This document shows, in pieces, positions 1-5,503 of a stretch of 5,503 nt of DNA. The stretch covers positions 1 through 5,503 of the forward strand of contig JACCYX010000178.1 of the NCBI GenBank assembly GCA_013696265.1, given 5' to 3'. The DNA is from Chloroflexia bacterium. GTDB lineage: Bacteria; Chloroflexota; Chloroflexia; Thermomicrobiales; UBA6265. Within the stretch, counting starts at the first letter, position 1. Every line of letters starts with the position of its first letter. The translations under genes were made by a program, and so were the position numbers. Below the pieces are notes generated by a model. That model ran no database searches and was not told where the DNA came from. It saw only the letters and a list, made by a program, of their open reading frames with translations.

Positions 1-385
1 TTTCGCCGCGGGCCCGCTGGCGCTCCTCTTCGGCGGCGCGCAGGAGTTCCTCGCTGCGCTGGCGGGCTTCGGCCACGATGCCGTGCTGCGAAATCATCGC
101 CTCGGCCCGGTCCCGCGCCGCCTGCACGATCCGCGCCGCTTCATCCTGCACGTCGCCGATGATCCGTTCTCGATCCTTGATCACCCGTTGGGCTTGCTTG
201 ATCTCGTTGGGTACCGCCACGCGCAACTGGTCGATGAGTGCCAGGAACTCCTCTTCCTCGACCATCACGCGTCCGCTGAATGGAACCCGTTTGCCAATCC
301 CGACCAGCTCTTCCAACTGGTCGACCAGGTACAGGATGTCCGCGGTTCCGTCCTGGTGAGCTGGTGGTGCGCCGCGTTGCGTCAT
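1..385 (-). CDS. Partial coiled-coil SepIVA/DivIVA-like protein (often annotated 'ATPase' or V-type ATPase subunit H-like)
   Basis: Seen: an open frame of 128 residues from ATG at 385, running off the left edge. AGGGG (plus positions 394-398) lies 8 bases upstream of the start. Residues 16-28 form a short helix (DILYLVDQLEELV). Residues 34-47 carry VPFSGRVMVEEEEF, followed by LIDQLR and VPNEI (58-62). From about residue 63 the chain is a continuous charged helix rich in E, R, A and Q with spaced 'EAARI', 'AEAMI' and 'EELL' heptad-like units, so a long coiled coil is expected. There are no membrane segments or nucleotide-binding motifs. Family knowledge: the layout (short helix, P-x-G-x-V-x-V-x-x-x-E/D-F-L segment, long coiled coil) resembles mycobacterial SepIVA/DivIVA-like proteins, usually 200-250 residues, often encoded near coaD. 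Inference: a cytoplasmic scaffold with a cell-division or envelope role. The ATPase name some annotations use has no catalytic support here. Family placement is moderate; the gene itself is well supported. Confidence 0.8.
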   Translation of the reverse strand, partial: MTQRGAPPAHQDGTADILYLVDQLEELVGIGKRVPFSGRVMVEEEEFLALIDQLRVAVPNEIKQAQRVIKDRERIIGDVQDEAARIVQAARDRAEAMISQHGIVAEARQRSEELLRAAEEERQRARGE

Positions 386-479
386 GTGTCCATCCCCTGT
401 CGCTGCCGTCGTGATACTCGCCTTCCCCATAAGACGTTAAGAATAGACGACGCCCGCAACTCCCGGTCGCCCCGCCGGA

Positions 480-989
480 CTACCCGATGCCCAGGACGCC
501 GGCGCGGCTGGCGATCGCGACTTCGACGTTGGTTGGCACCAGGCCGCGGACATCGCCGCCAAGCCCGGCCACCTCCCTGATGAAACTGGAGCTGATGAAC
601 GAGAGGCGGGACGAGGTCATGAGGCAAACCACTTCGATCTCCGGCGCCAGGTGCTCGTTCATGTGGGCGTACTTGAATTCGTATTCGAAGTCGGACACGG
701 CGCGCAGCCCGCGCACGATCGTCTGCGCTCCCATCGCCCGCGCGTAGTTGACCGTCAGGCCGGAGAAGGTTTCGATCTCGATCCGGCGCGCCACCGGATC
801 GCCGGACGCCTCGATCGCGCCCCGCGCGAGGTCGATCCGCTCGGCGATGGGAAAGAGCTGGTTAGGCTTTTCGACGCCGCTGTAGACGGCCAGGATCAAC
901 CGGTCGAACAACCGCGCCGCCCGCAGCGCCACATCGAGGTGCCCGTTGGTGATCGGGTCGAAGCTGCCGGGGTAGATCGCGAGCGTCAT
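480..989 (-). CDS. coaD: Phosphopantetheine adenylyltransferase (PPAT, CoaD)
   Basis: Catalyses ATP + 4'-phosphopantetheine to dephospho-CoA + PPi, the penultimate step of coenzyme A synthesis, in the cytoplasm as a hexamer (family knowledge). Seen: 169 residues, close to the usual 160-170. The nucleotidyltransferase signature PGSFDPITNGH is at residues 7-17, with the T/HxGH-type motif TNGH at 14-17. Lys41 aligns with the substrate-binding Lys42 of E. coli. The conserved block RGLRAVSDFEYE starts at 93, and the ATP-binding ISSSFIRE is at 132-139, followed by a GDV segment. All key residues are present, so the enzyme should be active. The ATG at 989 is fixed by a near-perfect AAGGAGGT five bases upstream. 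It lies 127 bases after rsmD and 94 before the coiled-coil gene, all on the same strand. Nothing looks truncated or unusual. Confidence 0.98.
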   Translation of the reverse strand: MTLAIYPGSFDPITNGHLDVALRAARLFDRLILAVYSGVEKPNQLFPIAERIDLARGAIEASGDPVARRIEIETFSGLTVNYARAMGAQTIVRGLRAVSDFEYEFKYAHMNEHLAPEIEVVCLMTSSRLSFISSSFIREVAGLGGDVRGLVPTNVEVAIASRAGVLGIG

Positions 990-994
990 GCCTG

Positions 995-1002
995 ACCTCC
1001 TT
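995..1002 (-). promoter_or_regulatory. Strong Shine-Dalgarno of coaD
   Basis: On the minus strand AAGGAGGT stands 5 bases before the ATG at 989. It is complementary to the 16S rRNA 3' end over eight bases. It is the strongest ribosome binding site in the window and fixes the coaD start. Confidence 0.88.
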
Positions 1003-1075
1003 CCTCATACCGACTTTGGCTGGACTGCCTGGTAGCGTCCAGAGCCTGCGAAGGATCATCTTTGCCCAGGCCCAA

Positions 1076-1094
1076 GGTCGAGATGAACTCGACC
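1076..1094. other. Intergenic hairpin between rsmD and coaD
   Basis: GGTCGAG (1076-1082) and CTCGACC (1088-1094) form a perfect 7-bp stem with a 5-base loop, 22 bases after the rsmD stop. On the minus strand the stem is followed by TTGGGCC and not by a T-run, so it is a poor intrinsic terminator. It may attenuate, pause or mark a processing point within an rsmD-coaD transcript. Function is inferred only. Confidence 0.45.
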
Positions 1095-1116
1095 ACTACC
1101 ATACATATTCCGTTGA

Positions 1117-1713
1117 TCATCCGAAGTCCGTATCACTCGCGCCAGATGTTGGCGCAATGTCTTCAGCGGCCACGACTTCGTAGATCGAGAAGCAGCTGTC
1201 GCCGTGGCAGCGATGGCGCAGGCGTTCGAGCCGCCCGATCCGATCGGGCAGCTCCAGGCGCGGCCAGTGACCGATGACGACGATCGACCCAGATTGTACC
1301 AACGACGAAGCGCCAAGCAGTCCCAGCGTCTCGACGATGTCCGAATCGGCATAGGGTGGGTCGACGATCACGAAATCGTACGTGCCCCGCGCCCCTGCGA
1401 TGTAGGACCGCACCGGTGCCTGGTGCACGTTGCCGACCGCGCCGAAGCCGGTGGCGGCGATGTTTTCGCGGATCACCGCGCACTGTTCGCGGCCCTGGTC
1501 GACGAAGTCGGCGCGGACCGCTCCCCGCGAGAGCGTCTCGATCCCAATGTTGCCGGTTCCGGCGTAGAGATCGAGCACGACTACCGGCTCGATGCCGAGC
1601 GAGGCGAGGCTGTTGAAGAGGGCGCCCTTGATCTTATCCGCCATTGGCCGAGTGGCCGGGGATGGCGGTCCTTTGAGCCGGCGGCCCCGCGCCGATCCCG
1701 AAATGACCCGCAT
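1117..1713 (-). CDS. rsmD: 16S rRNA (guanine(966)-N2)-methyltransferase (RsmD)
   Basis: Transfers a methyl group from S-adenosylmethionine to N2 of G966 of 16S rRNA during small-subunit assembly (family knowledge). Seen: 198 residues, the same length as the E. coli enzyme. The family N-terminus MRVISGSARGRRL is at 1-13. TRPMADKIKGALFN at 21-34 matches the family's TRP-[ST]-x-x-x-[KR]-x-x-[LI]-FN block. SAM-binding motif I, DLYAGTGNIG, is at 48-57. The catalytic DPPY of N2-guanine methyltransferases is at 118-121, and a GDS-x-x-SIYE tail is at 171-179. The frame stays open upstream to a TTG at 1809, but the family N-terminus begins exactly at ATG 1713, which has AGGGAG ten bases upstream, so I chose that start. 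coaD follows 127 bases downstream on the same strand. Upstream, the gene is divergent from the MFS exporter instead of following recG directly. Confidence 0.96.
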   Translation of the reverse strand: MRVISGSARGRRLKGPPSPATRPMADKIKGALFNSLASLGIEPVVVLDLYAGTGNIGIETLSRGAVRADFVDQGREQCAVIRENIAATGFGAVGNVHQAPVRSYIAGARGTYDFVIVDPPYADSDIVETLGLLGASSLVQSGSIVVIGHWPRLELPDRIGRLERLRHRCHGDSCFSIYEVVAAEDIAPTSGASDTDFG

Positions 1714-1723
1714 AAGATGTGAA

Positions 1724-1729
1724 CTCCCT
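1724..1729 (-). promoter_or_regulatory. Ribosome binding site of rsmD
   Basis: AGGGAG on the minus strand, 10 bases before the ATG at 1713. It supports the shorter start over the in-frame extension to TTG 1809, whose extra residues (Ser/Arg-rich) do not resemble the family. Confidence 0.6.
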
Positions 1730-2311
1730 GACGAGCGACGCGAGGATCGCGCCGGATGTGTGAAAGGTTTGACGCATTGGCCACGTGAGCTGCGTGCCGA
1801 CGTGGACAAGGGCGGTCACATTCTGGCTCCTTCGATCGTTCATACCATAGGCGAAGGGTGGTTGTCGTTGTGCCGCCGCTGGGAAGCATGTGTCGTCGGG
1901 GCCGTGAATCGCCGCGAACGGACCTCATGTTCTCCCGTGGCACGGCGGAGTCGACGAAGTGTGTACCAAAGCGGACTGAAGCTGTCCTCATTCACATGTA
2001 CGCTGCAATCAATGAAACGAGACTTGCGATGAAAAAAGGAACGATACACGCCGGCATCGACGTCAACGGCGGAGGCGCAGGATTGGAGAAGCGAACCGCG
2101 GTCGAAACGCATAGCATGCGATCAGGTGAACAACCGTCGGGCCTAGCGATCGGTCCGGAATTCCCTTGAATACCACAATCGGAACCGTCTCTCGACCGCA
2201 ATCGCCAACTGCACGAACGCGCAGGCGAGGCCAGGTCAATTGGCGGATGAAAGGCGGATGCGGCGACCCTAGTCTGGGGCTGACCGCGCATGGCGGCGCC
2301 ACGTCGTTGTT

Positions 2312-2316
2312 GGGAG
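2312..2316 (+). promoter_or_regulatory. Ribosome binding site of the MFS exporter
   Basis: GGGAG ends nine bases before ATG 2326. No other in-frame start nearby has comparable support. The resulting 16-residue polar, basic N-terminal tail before the first membrane helix fits a cytoplasmic N-terminus. Confidence 0.6.
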
Positions 2317-2325
2317 TGAAAGCGT

Positions 2326-3972
2326 ATGGCACAGGGTGGACGACTCGCCGGGCGGGTCAATGACGGCAACGCGAAGTGGTGGGTGCTCGGCGCCTCCTGT
2401 TTCGCGTTGTTCATGGCAATTCTCGACAACCTGGTCGTCAACGTCGCGTTGCCGACCATCTCCGACGACTTCTCGCCGACCACGACCCAGCTGCAATGGA
2501 TCGTGTCGGCCTACACGCTGGTCTTCGCGGCCCTGCAGATCACCGCCGGTGGGTTGGGCGACCGCTTCGGCCGCAAGCGGTTCTTCCTGTTCGGGGTCGC
2601 GCTCTTCACGACGACCTCGGCACTGGCGGCGCTGGTCCAGAATACCGAGTGGCTGATCGTCGCCCGGGCGGTGCAGGGGTTGGGGGCGGCGTTCATCATG
2701 CCGCTGTCGCTCTCCCTGATCTCCTCGGTCTTCCCACCGGAAGAGCGGGGCAAGGCGCTCGGCATCTGGTCGGCGGTGTCGGTCTCCGGCCTGGCGTTCG
2801 GGCCGATCGTCGGTGGGGCGATCGTCGAATATTTCGCCTGGCAGTGGATTTTCCTGATCAACGTGCCGATCGGGATCGTGGCGTTCCTCATCACTTCGGC
2901 GGTCGTCAAGGAATCGCGTGATGAATCCGGCCAGGTGGCGACCGATATTCCTGGCACGGTGCTGGTGACAGGGGCGATTGCGGCCCTGGTCTGGTCGTTG
3001 ATCGAAGCCGGGGAACGGGGCTGGGGCGATTCGCTGATCGTTGGCGGGTTGGCTGTCTCGGCGGTGCTCTTCGCGGCTTTCATCTGGGTCGAACAGCATA
3101 CCGAGAAGCCGATGGTACCGCTCCGGTTCTTCAAGTCCAGCACCTTCACCGGCGCCAACCTCGATTCGTTCGCAATCTCGTTCTTCATCTCCGGCATCGC
3201 CTTCTCGATGACGCTCTACTGGCAGAACGTGCATGGCTATTCGGCGATCAGGACCGGCCTGACCATGCTGCCGATGGTGATCACGATGATGGCCTTCTCG
3301 CCGATCTCGGGCGCCCTGGTCAACCGGATTGGCACCAGGAACCTGGTTACGGCCGGGATGCTGATCACCGGCTCGGCCGCCTTCATGTACCTGCGAACGT
3401 CGGTGGGCGGCACATTCCTCGACGTCATGCCGGCGATGGTGGTGATGGGGTTCGGCATGGCGCTGATCTTTGCGCCAATGACGACCGCCGTGCTCAACAG
3501 CGTGGAGTCGGACAAGAGCGGGGTGGCCTCGGCGGTGAACGGGGCCGTGCGGGAAATGGGGTTCGCGTTCGGGGTCGCCTTGTTGGGCACGATCATGAAC
3601 CAGACGTACAAGTCCCGGTTCGATGGATCGTCCCAGGTCGAGGGATTGCGCGACCCCGCGAATGCCGCGTTTGGACCGTTGCAGCCCGCGATCGACAGGG
3701 TCGGCGAGGGCATCAACTACGCCGGGCGAGGGATTTACAATCAGGAATACTTCCCCGGCGTGCCAGGCGACATCGCGGACACCCTCTACGCGGTGAGTTC
3801 GGCCGCCTTCGTTGACGGGATGCACCGGTCGTTCATCATCACTGGCGTGGCGATCATCGGGGTGGCAATCGGCTCGTTCTTCCTGATCAAGGATTCGGTG
3901 GCGGAAACCCCGGCGAAGGAACCCGCCGTGGACGTTCCCGCCGTCACCTTCGGAGCCGCGCCGGGCGAGTAG
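2326..3972 (+). CDS. MFS multidrug exporter, DHA2 family (EmrB/QacA-like, 14 TM)
   Basis: A cytoplasmic-membrane, proton-driven antiporter, probably exporting drugs or other amphipathic compounds; the substrate cannot be read from sequence. Seen: 548 residues. LDNLVVNVALPTI (33-45) is the DHA2 helix-1 motif. Motif A, GGLGDRFGRKR, is at 75-85 and motif B, RAVQGLGAAF, at 114-123. The antiporter motif C, GLAFGPIVGGAI, is at 155-166, followed by WQWIFLINVPIG (172-183), where the family usually has WRW. I count about 14 hydrophobic helices: roughly 17-38, 56-75, 84-103, 107-127, 143-165, 171-193, 208-225, 236-254, 279-299, 308-330, 340-357, 365-388, 404-424 and 502-521. The 13-14 loop (about 425-500) is long and polar with several aromatic residues. 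A Pro/Ala-rich tail ends the protein. No TetR/MarR regulator, membrane-fusion or outer-membrane partner is in view. It lies opposite in strand to recG and rsmD, between them. A strong stem follows the stop. Confidence 0.95.
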   Translation: MAQGGRLAGRVNDGNAKWWVLGASCFALFMAILDNLVVNVALPTISDDFSPTTTQLQWIVSAYTLVFAALQITAGGLGDRFGRKRFFLFGVALFTTTSALAALVQNTEWLIVARAVQGLGAAFIMPLSLSLISSVFPPEERGKALGIWSAVSVSGLAFGPIVGGAIVEYFAWQWIFLINVPIGIVAFLITSAVVKESRDESGQVATDIPGTVLVTGAIAALVWSLIEAGERGWGDSLIVGGLAVSAVLFAAFIWVEQHTEKPMVPLRFFKSSTFTGANLDSFAISFFISGIAFSMTLYWQNVHGYSAIRTGLTMLPMVITMMAFSPISGALVNRIGTRNLVTAGMLITGSAAFMYLRTSVGGTFLDVMPAMVVMGFGMALIFAPMTTAVLNSVESDKSGVASAVNGAVREMGFAFGVALLGTIMNQTYKSRFDGSSQVEGLRDPANAAFGPLQPAIDRVGEGINYAGRGIYNQEYFPGVPGDIADTLYAVSSAAFVDGMHRSFIITGVAIIGVAIGSFFLIKDSVAETPAKEPAVDVPAVTFGAAPGE

Positions 3973-3997
3973 CCTGATACGGACCACAGTTGAACGA

Positions 3998-4029
3998 AAC
4001 CGCCCGGCACAGTGTTGTGCCGGGCGGTT
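3998..4029. terminator. Intrinsic terminator-like stem after the MFS gene, probably bidirectional
   Basis: AACCGCCCGGCACA (3998-4011) and TGTGCCGGGCGGTT (4016-4029) are perfect 14-bp arms around a 4-base loop GTGT, 25 bases after the exporter stop. On the plus strand the stem ends in TT and continues as CTC, so there is no real U-tract. On the minus strand it ends in TT followed by TCGTTC, slightly more T-rich. It separates two converging genes and could stop transcripts from both sides, although the recG stop is some 350 bases away. Confidence 0.8.
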
Positions 4030-4120
4030 CTCATCGGCGCGTGCGAGGCGATCCTGTGACCCGCCGTACGCTGTTTCGATCACCTACGTCCTGAATCCAA
4101 TGTGCACCGTGTGCAATCCG

Positions 4121-4281
4121 TAGGGGCGGTACCCCGGTCGCATAACGAATCCGGGCGACCACGATACTGGGTGTCCGCCCAGATGGTGGCGAACCGGAAC
4201 CAGCCGTTCGCGGCACACCGGGCGGACACCCCGGCATCGCGGTTGGCCAGGTGTCTCCATCGGCCGGGGGTACCGCCCCTA
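4121..4281. repeat. Compound (nested) palindromic element, MITE- or intergenic-repeat-like
   Basis: Outer arms: TAGGGGCGGTACCCCGG (4121-4137) pairs with CCGGGGGTACCGCCCCTA (4264-4281), giving 17 bp with one bulged G. Inside, GGGTGTCCGCCC (4169-4180) pairs perfectly with GGGCGGACACCC (4220-4231) for 12 bp. Enclosed by that are GGTG/CACC (4185-4188 with 4216-4219) and GCGAAC/GTTCGC (4189-4194 with 4206-4211). Near the left arm, GGTCGC (4136-4141) can pair with GCGACC (4155-4160), in part competing with the outer stem. Both ends carry TA, which fits a TA target duplication of an IS630/Tc1-type miniature element, although TA could equally be part of the arm. From memory, palindromes with TAGGGGC ends and GGGCGGACAC cores are common between genes in Chloroflexota. 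The pairing is seen; the identity is inferred. Confidence 0.75.
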
Positions 4282-4308
4282 GGACTCGCGGCACCTCTTC
4301 ACGCGCGG

Positions 4309-4325
4309 GCGGACACAAGGTCCGC
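4309..4325. repeat. Hairpin sharing the palindrome core (degenerate second copy)
   Basis: GCGGAC (4309-4314) and GTCCGC (4320-4325) form a perfect 6-bp stem with loop ACAAG. It lies inside a second copy of CGGGCGGACAC (4306-4316), identical to 4219-4229. TCGCGGCAC also occurs twice (4208-4216 and 4286-4294) in the same order before the core. This looks like a damaged or shortened further module of the adjacent palindrome. It lies some 50 bases beyond the recG stop on the minus strand and could also help end that transcript. Confidence 0.55.
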
Positions 4326-4375
4326 AACCGTACATATGATCGTGATGCCGCGGTTCCTCGCAACGCATCGGCAAT

Positions 4376-5503
4376 TCACGATTTCGAGGTGTCGATCACC
4401 GTCGCGGTGGCCCAGTACTGTTGCAGGCGCGGCTTGAGCCGGGGGAAGCGCCGGATGTCGATCTCCGGGTCCGCCGCCAGCAGGCGTTCCGCCGCCGCGC
4501 GGGCGATCTCGATCAGGCGCGTGTCGAAGCCCCCTTCGAGCCAGCCGAGTTCCGGCAGCCCGCTCTGGCGGGTGCCCATGAAATCGCCGGGACCGCGCAG
4601 TTCGAGATCCTTCTCGGCCAGCAGGAACCCATCGTTCGTGGCGACCATCGTCTCCAGGCGGGCGTCGCCACCGGCGGTTGCCTCGTCCGCCAGCAGCACG
4701 CAGTAGCTCTGGGCGTCCCCCCGACCCACGCGGCCCCGGAACTGGTGGAGTTGCGACAGCCCGAACCGCTCGGCCCCCTCGATCATCATCACCGTCGCGT
4801 TCGGGATGTCGATCCCAACCTCGATCACCGAGGTCGAAACCAGGATGTCGAACTCGTGGTCCCGGAACGCGGTCATCACCTCGTCCTTCTTCTTCGACGC
4901 CATCTTGCCGTGGACGACATCGATTCGAAGGTCCGGGAAGACATCTTCCTTCAGTCGCTGGGCCTCCTCGACCGCCGCTTTCGCTTCGATCGTGTCGGAT
5001 TCCTCCACCAGCGGGCAGATCACGAAGACCTGGCAGCCGCGCTTGACCTGCTCCCGCACGAGCCGGTAGGCATCATTCCGCTCCGCCTTGCGGTAGAGCC
5101 GGGTTTCGATCGGAATCCGGCCCTTGGGGACTTCATCCATGATCGAGACATCGAGATCGCCGGAGAGCACCAGGTTCAGGGTTCGTGGAATCGGCGTGGC
5201 CGTCATCGAGAGCATGTGCGGCTGCAAGCCGTTGGCCTTCTGGGCGAGCAGGGCGCGTTGCCTGACGCCGAACCGGTGCTGCTCGTCCACGATCGCCAGC
5301 GCCAGGTCGTGAAACGTCACGGCGTTCTGGACCAGGGCGTGGGTGCCGACCAGGATGTCGATCTTACCCGCCGACAGCGCGGCGTCGATTTCGCGGCGAC
5401 GCTTGGCGCGGGTCGAGCCGGTGAGCAGGGCGATTGCCGGGCGTTGCGCTTCGGGCAGGGCGGCGTAGAGCCGTTCGAGGCTCCGTTCGTGCTGCTCGGC
5501 GAG
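4376..5503 (-). CDS. recG: ATP-dependent DNA helicase RecG, C-terminal 375 residues (5' end outside window)
   Basis: RecG is a superfamily 2 DNA translocase that regresses stalled replication forks and unwinds R-loops and branched DNA (family knowledge). Seen: the frame is open from the right edge to TGA at 4376. Fragment residues: LAEQH at 1-5 is the end of motif Ia; LLTGSTRAKRR at 26-36; VGTHALVQ at 52-59. The Walker B/motif II DEQHRFG is at 73-79 and motif III MTATPIPRT at 100-108. Helicase domain 2 has VHGKM at 197-201, motif V TSVIEVGID at 224-232 and motif VI QFRGRVGRG at 254-262. The translocation (TRG) region GPGDFMGTRQSG is at 304-315. The DEQH box and the GPG-x-x-x-GTRQ-x-G hook distinguish RecG from Mfd and PriA. 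The N-terminal wedge domain and Walker A lie beyond the window. A GTG at 5320 is an internal valine and not a start. The C-terminus is intact. Confidence 0.97.
   Translation of the reverse strand, partial: LAEQHERSLERLYAALPEAQRPAIALLTGSTRAKRRREIDAALSAGKIDILVGTHALVQNAVTFHDLALAIVDEQHRFGVRQRALLAQKANGLQPHMLSMTATPIPRTLNLVLSGDLDVSIMDEVPKGRIPIETRLYRKAERNDAYRLVREQVKRGCQVFVICPLVEESDTIEAKAAVEEAQRLKEDVFPDLRIDVVHGKMASKKKDEVMTAFRDHEFDILVSTSVIEVGIDIPNATVMMIEGAERFGLSQLHQFRGRVGRGDAQSYCVLLADEATAGGDARLETMVATNDGFLLAEKDLELRGPGDFMGTRQSGLPELGWLEGGFDTRLIEIARAAAERLLAADPEIDIRRFPRLKPRLQQYWATATVIDTSKS

Larger units (their letters stand above)
1714..2325. other. Divergent intergenic region, no supported gene
   Basis: About 610 bases separate the rsmD and exporter starts. 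Open frames here are short, overlap one another on both strands and match no family I recognise. The part around 1970-2060 is visibly less GC-rich (it includes AATGAAACGAG and a run of six A's at 2032-2037), as expected for non-coding or regulatory DNA. Small structures include CGCAT-AGC-ATGCG (2108-2120). Both promoters presumably lie here, but I see no pair of -35/-10 boxes at proper spacing good enough to call. The longest candidate small protein, 46 codons from ATG 2029 to TGA 2169, has no clear ribosome binding site. The stretch could also hold the decayed remains of a gene that came in with the exporter. Confidence 0.6.
3973..4375. other. Convergent intergenic region between exporter and recG, rich in palindromes
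   Basis: About 400 bases without a supported gene. It holds the stem at 3998-4029, the nested palindrome at 4121-4281, the related hairpin at 4309-4325, and a tandem TGTGCA (4101-4106 and 4110-4115) just left of the palindrome. Short open frames across it are explained by GC-rich inverted repeats and resemble no protein family I know. Confidence 0.7.

Noticed and set aside
83..580. Plus-strand frames across the coiled-coil and coaD genes
   Set aside because: They are antisense shadows of two well-supported minus-strand genes, with no motifs or ribosome binding sites.
1717..1809. N-terminal extension of RsmD to TTG 1809
   Set aside because: The extra residues are Ser/Arg-rich and unlike the family. 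The family N-terminus MRVISGSARG begins exactly at ATG 1713, with its own AGGGAG upstream.
1844..1849. TATGGT as a -10 box for rsmD (and a similar TATGGT before coaD near 1098-1103)
   Set aside because: No acceptable -35 box stands 16-18 bases upstream in either case. The rsmD one would place the transcription start too close to the leader's Shine-Dalgarno for the upstream frame idea. The match is weak by chance standards.
2269..4083. A 604-codon open frame on the minus strand covering the whole MFS gene
   Set aside because: Its product is a low-complexity Arg/His/Asp/Glu-rich string typical of the antisense of a GC-rich membrane-protein gene. It runs through the terminator stem, has no family motif, and conflicts with the clearly real exporter.
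4118..4330. Possible tRNA, SRP RNA or CRISPR repeats in the palindromic gap
   Set aside because: There is no tRNA cloverleaf with T-loop consensus, no SRP GGAA/GGUNA-type core, and no regularly spaced direct repeats with unique spacers.
4376..5320. RecG fragment starting at GTG 5320 as a complete short gene
   Set aside because: The same frame continues upstream to the window edge with conserved RecG sequence (AEQH, TGSTRAKRR, GTHALVQ), so the valine is internal and the gene is only cut by the window.

Overview
The window is a GC-rich (roughly 60-65% by eye) bacterial chromosomal segment with three blocks. A housekeeping cluster lies on the minus strand: the C-terminal half of recG, then rsmD, coaD, and the start of a coiled-coil SepIVA/DivIVA-like protein cut by the left edge. 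One plus-strand gene, a 14-helix DHA2-type (EmrB/QacA-like) MFS exporter, sits between recG and rsmD. Two sizeable non-coding gaps flank the exporter. The recG-rsmD-coaD-coiled-coil order resembles deep-branching Gram-positive-like lineages. From memory of such neighbourhoods and of GGGCGGACAC-type intergenic palindromes, I favour a Chloroflexota member, perhaps of the Thermomicrobia. This is inference and not proven by the window.

Layout. 1-385 (-): partial coiled-coil protein. 480-989 (-): coaD, which makes dephospho-CoA. 1117-1713 (-): rsmD, the 16S rRNA G966 methyltransferase. 1714-2325: divergent intergenic stretch of about 610 bases with no convincing gene. 2326-3972 (+): MFS exporter. 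3973-4375: convergent intergenic stretch holding a perfect 14-bp terminator-like stem right after the exporter, then a compound palindromic element (4121-4281) and a related degenerate hairpin (4309-4325). 4376-5503 (-): C-terminal 375 residues of RecG, open at the right edge.

How the genes work together. rsmD, coaD and the coiled-coil gene have gaps of 127 and 94 bases, each with a usable Shine-Dalgarno, and could be one transcript. They are functionally unrelated housekeeping genes (ribosome maturation, CoA synthesis, probable envelope or septum role) that often travel together. The exporter has no regulator or membrane-fusion partner in view and looks like an accessory insertion into a conserved cluster. 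The most unusual structure is the nested palindrome between the exporter and recG. It is probably a dispersed intergenic repeat or MITE-like element, and it could form a branched RNA or cruciform. I found no clear evidence of a novel multi-gene system here.
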